Shown in pieces: positions 5,625-6,966 of a stretch of DNA of 6,966 bases. The stretch is from Rhodobacterales bacterium 34-62-10 (lineage in GTDB: Bacteria > Pseudomonadota > Alphaproteobacteria > Rhodobacterales > Rhodobacteraceae). Position 1 is the first letter of the stretch. Each line of letters opens with the position of its first letter. The translations under genes and the position numbers were made by a program. The notes beneath the pieces are model-generated. The model was not told the origin of the DNA. It searched no databases and worked only from the letters and a program-made list of their open reading frames with translations. The DNA is taken from contig NCJR01000105.1 in assembly GCA_002282555.1 (NCBI GenBank), positions 1 through 6,966 of the forward strand, read 5' to 3'.

Positions 5625-5747
5625 ATTAGAGTGCGTCATGTGTAAATTAAATCGTACCATCTATATGATACGATCTAGCATGTGGTTTCTCTGACCTTGC
5701 AAATTTCAGCAACATGTGTCCGCTAACCACCCCCCTTACGGACACAT
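5625..5747 (-). repeat. Inverted, diverged copy of the res-like region (R2), outside the transposon end
   Basis: On the minus strand this repeats the order of R1: TGTCCGTAAGGGG, then the identical 20-mer GCAAGGTCAGAGAAACCACA (5681-5700), then ATCGTA...TACGAT and a tail resembling the 25 bp after it in R1. Its dyads are cleaner than in R1: ATGTGTCCG (5714-5722) faces CGGACACAT (5739-5747), a perfect 34-bp dyad, and ATCGTA (5651-5656) faces TACGAT (5669-5674), a 24-bp dyad. Similarity to R1 stops at TAAT, where the transposon tip begins. It is probably the res site of a related, older element. Confidence 0.68.
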
Positions 5748-5788
5748 TCTGAACAGATTTGGATTGTAATGCATCAGCGCTACATGAT

Positions 5789-6181
5789 GATTTGCCCGCG
5801 GGCAAATCGGGTATGTCCTGAGGTCCGTCACTGTTGATTTGCCCGCGGGCAAATCGGGAAGTCCTGAGGACTGTCATTGTTGATTTGCCCGCGGGCAAAT
5901 CGGGAAGTCCTGGGGTCCGTCATTGTTGATTTGCCCGCGGGCAAATCGGGTATGTCCTGAGGTCCGTCATTGTTGATTTGCCCGCGGGCAAATCAGGTAT
6001 GTCCTGAGGTCCGTCATTGTTGATTTGCCCGCGGGCAAATCGGGAAGTCCTGGGGTCCGTCATTGTTGATTTGCCCGCGGGCAAATCGGGAAGTCCTGAG
6101 GTCCGTCATTGTTGATTTGCCCGCGGGCAAATCGGGTAAGTCCTGAGGGTGCGTCATTATCGATTTGCCCGCGGGCAAAAC
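5789..6181. repeat. Array of nine 20-bp perfect palindromes, 46-48 bp period
   Basis: The unit GATTTGCCCGCGGGCAAATC is a perfect palindrome. Its copies start at 5789, 5836, 5882, 5928, 5975, 6022, 6068, 6114 and 6162; the ninth is degraded at its last two bases. The 26-28 bp between copies are also conserved (GGG, then TATG or AAG, then TCCTGAGGTCCGTCATTGTT with few changes), so this is a tandem repeat and not a CRISPR. No open reading frame of credible composition crosses it. Possible roles are a plasmid partition (parS-like) or replication-control array, a BIME-like palindrome cluster, or a multi-site protein binding platform. None can be chosen from the sequence. Confidence 0.92.
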
Positions 6182-6262
6182 AAACGAGAAATCAGGTTGA
6201 TCCTAGAATCTCGAATGCGAATCAGAACATTTCATGAACATTTGAGGAAGCGCGGTCGCGAG

Positions 6263-6869
6263 CTTGCAGTTACCCACAAGTAGTGTGGCGAATTGATTCA
6301 CCCACAAGGCTTGGTCTTGCCCGATAGGAGTCGATCATGATTCGTCATGTTGTATCGAGTGATTGAGGTACAGACATGGTGCAGAATTGGGTAGAAACGG
6401 AAATTTCCGGATGTGATTTTGGGGACGTGCGGCTGAATCGGCGGCTTGGTAAGATGTTGGAGGATTTGGGAGAGCGGCCGGGGGATTCCTTGCCGACCGC
6501 GTTTCAGGATTGGGCCAACACGAAGGCGGCCTATCGGTTTTTTGACAATGACGCCGTGAGCGAAGACAAGATCCTGACAGGTCACTTCCGTTCGACGGCG
6601 CAGCGCGTACAAGCAACCGACGGACCAATCCTCATTCTTCAAGACACAACGGATTTTGCATTTAAGCGCGCAAACCCCGAGAAGATCGGCTTTACCGGTA
6701 CGGCCACGGGTCCTCGCCAAAGGAGTGAGTGGCGCAAGAAGTATCTGGTTTGTGGGATGCTCATGCATGTGAGCCTGGCGATCACGCCTGAGGGGCTACC
6801 ACTTGGCCTCACCGCCGCGAAGTTTTGGTCGCGTGACAAATTCAAAGGCACGACTGCCCTGAAGCGCAA
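6263..6869 (+). mobile_element. Left part of an IS50-like IS4-family element, truncated by another IS
   Basis: CTTGCAGTTACCCACAAGT (6263-6281) followed by AGTGT matches the outside end of Tn5/IS50 (CTGACTCTTATACACAAGT, then AGCGT) at 13 of 19 positions, including the whole CACAAGT block. This marks the probable left terminus. About 95 bp of leader follow, then the transposase. The element stops at 6869, where the end of a different IS begins. Confidence 0.6.
6376..6869 (+). pseudogene. IS4-family (IS50/Tn5-like) transposase, 5' fragment
   Basis: The first 164 residues of a transposase normally around 450-480 long. It starts at an ATG with GAGGT 6 nt upstream (6365-6369). WVETEISGCDFGDVRLNRRL, then AYRFFDND, corresponds to the N-terminal DNA-binding domain of Tn5 transposase. 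LILQDTTDF carries D90, the counterpart of the first catalytic Asp (D97 in Tn5). HVSLAITPEGLPLGL then AKFWSRD follows the family pattern. The second Asp, the YREK signature and the catalytic Glu are absent, because homology stops at ALKR (6867) where another IS begins. The frame stays open to the window edge, but those residues are foreign. It cannot be functional as transposase. Confidence 0.85.
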
Positions 6870-6966
6870 TGAAGCGCCCCGGGTTTACCGGAGAGTTTTT
6901 TGTTCAAAACTTATGCGACGTTATCAAGGGCGTTCATGCTTGCATAGAATGCGTCCTCCATTTCTT
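6870..6966 (-). mobile_element. End of another IS (probably IS3 family) inserted in the IS4 transposase gene
   Basis: From 6870 the sequence reads TGAAGCGCCCCGGGTTTACC, then GGAGAG. This TGAA-CGCCCCGGG form resembles the terminal repeats of IS3-family elements (for example TGAACCGCCCCGGG). A minus-strand reading frame ends 40 bp inside. The IS body runs off the window, so the family is probable rather than proven. Confidence 0.6.
6911..6966 (-). CDS. Transposase C-terminus of the inserted IS (partial)
   Basis: The minus strand encodes EMEDAFYASMNALDNVA and then a TAA stop (6911-6913), 41 bp from the IS tip. Stop position and orientation fit an IS3-type OrfB reading toward its right end. Only 17 codons are visible and no catalytic residue is included, so the call rests on the adjoining terminal repeat. 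Confidence 0.45.
   Translation of the reverse strand, partial: EMEDAFYASMNALDNVA

Noticed and set aside
5647..5898. Minus-strand open frame through the start of the palindrome array
   Set aside because: Its repetitive content (PAGKS, ARGQ) is just the palindrome translated, and it crosses the R2 dyads.
5789..6181. CRISPR array
   Set aside because: The intervening sequences are nearly identical to one another, the unit is a full palindrome of only 20 bp, and no cas gene is present.
6298..6869. Minus-strand open frames opposite the IS4 transposase
   Set aside because: The plus strand carries clear IS4 motifs, a ribosome-binding site and a proper leader, so these are antisense shadows.
6870..6966. 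Continuation of the IS4 transposase to the window edge
   Set aside because: The frame is open, but residues after ALKR do not resemble the family and coincide with an IS tip and a minus-strand transposase end.

Overview
The window looks like an accessory region, either a plasmid or a genomic island, of an alphaproteobacterium. It is probably a member of the Rhodobacteraceae (Roseobacter-like), judging from GC-rich coding sequence and the flavour of the IS630, IS4/IS50-like and Tn3-type pieces. That placement is an inference, because no rRNA, tRNA or housekeeping gene is present. Much of the window is mobile DNA, in intact, nested or broken form.

Layout. (1) Positions 1-1176 hold a complete IS630-family insertion sequence with matching ends, a TA target duplication and a minus-strand DD35E transposase. 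(2) Positions 1215-1547 hold a small minus-strand Cro/CI-type regulator with a strong ribosome-binding site and a 17-bp palindrome upstream; no toxin partner is visible. (3) Positions 1572-3900 form a possible cassette. A central gene encodes an AbiEi-like winged-helix domain fused to an autoinhibited (class II) Fic AMP-transferase. It is preceded by an inverted-repeat operator and flanked on both sides by copies of CATAAG-NN-TGCAC. The left copies face right and the right copies face left. (4) After about 360 bp with no recognisable gene comes a HAD-superfamily hydrolase (4258-4830). (5) Positions 4867-5747 hold a serine recombinase of the Tn3 resolvase type. Its stop codon overlaps a Tn3-family terminal inverted repeat (5585-5624). 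A res-like region of about 120 bp lies upstream of the gene, and a diverged inverted copy lies just outside the transposon end. (6) Positions 5789-6181 hold nine regularly spaced copies of a perfect 20-bp palindrome. (7) From 6263 an IS50-like IS4-family element begins. Its transposase is cut at 6869/6870 by the end of another IS, probably IS3-family, that runs off the window.

How the parts relate. The resolvase, its res site and the terminal repeat look like the right end of a Tn3-family transposon whose transposase is not in the window. The HAD gene lies just beyond res, where a transposase or cargo gene would be expected. The Fic gene and the orphan regulator look like toxin-antitoxin or defence cargo. 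The parts least explained by standard annotation are the palindrome array, the inverted res duplication and the CATAAG repeats bracketing the Fic gene.
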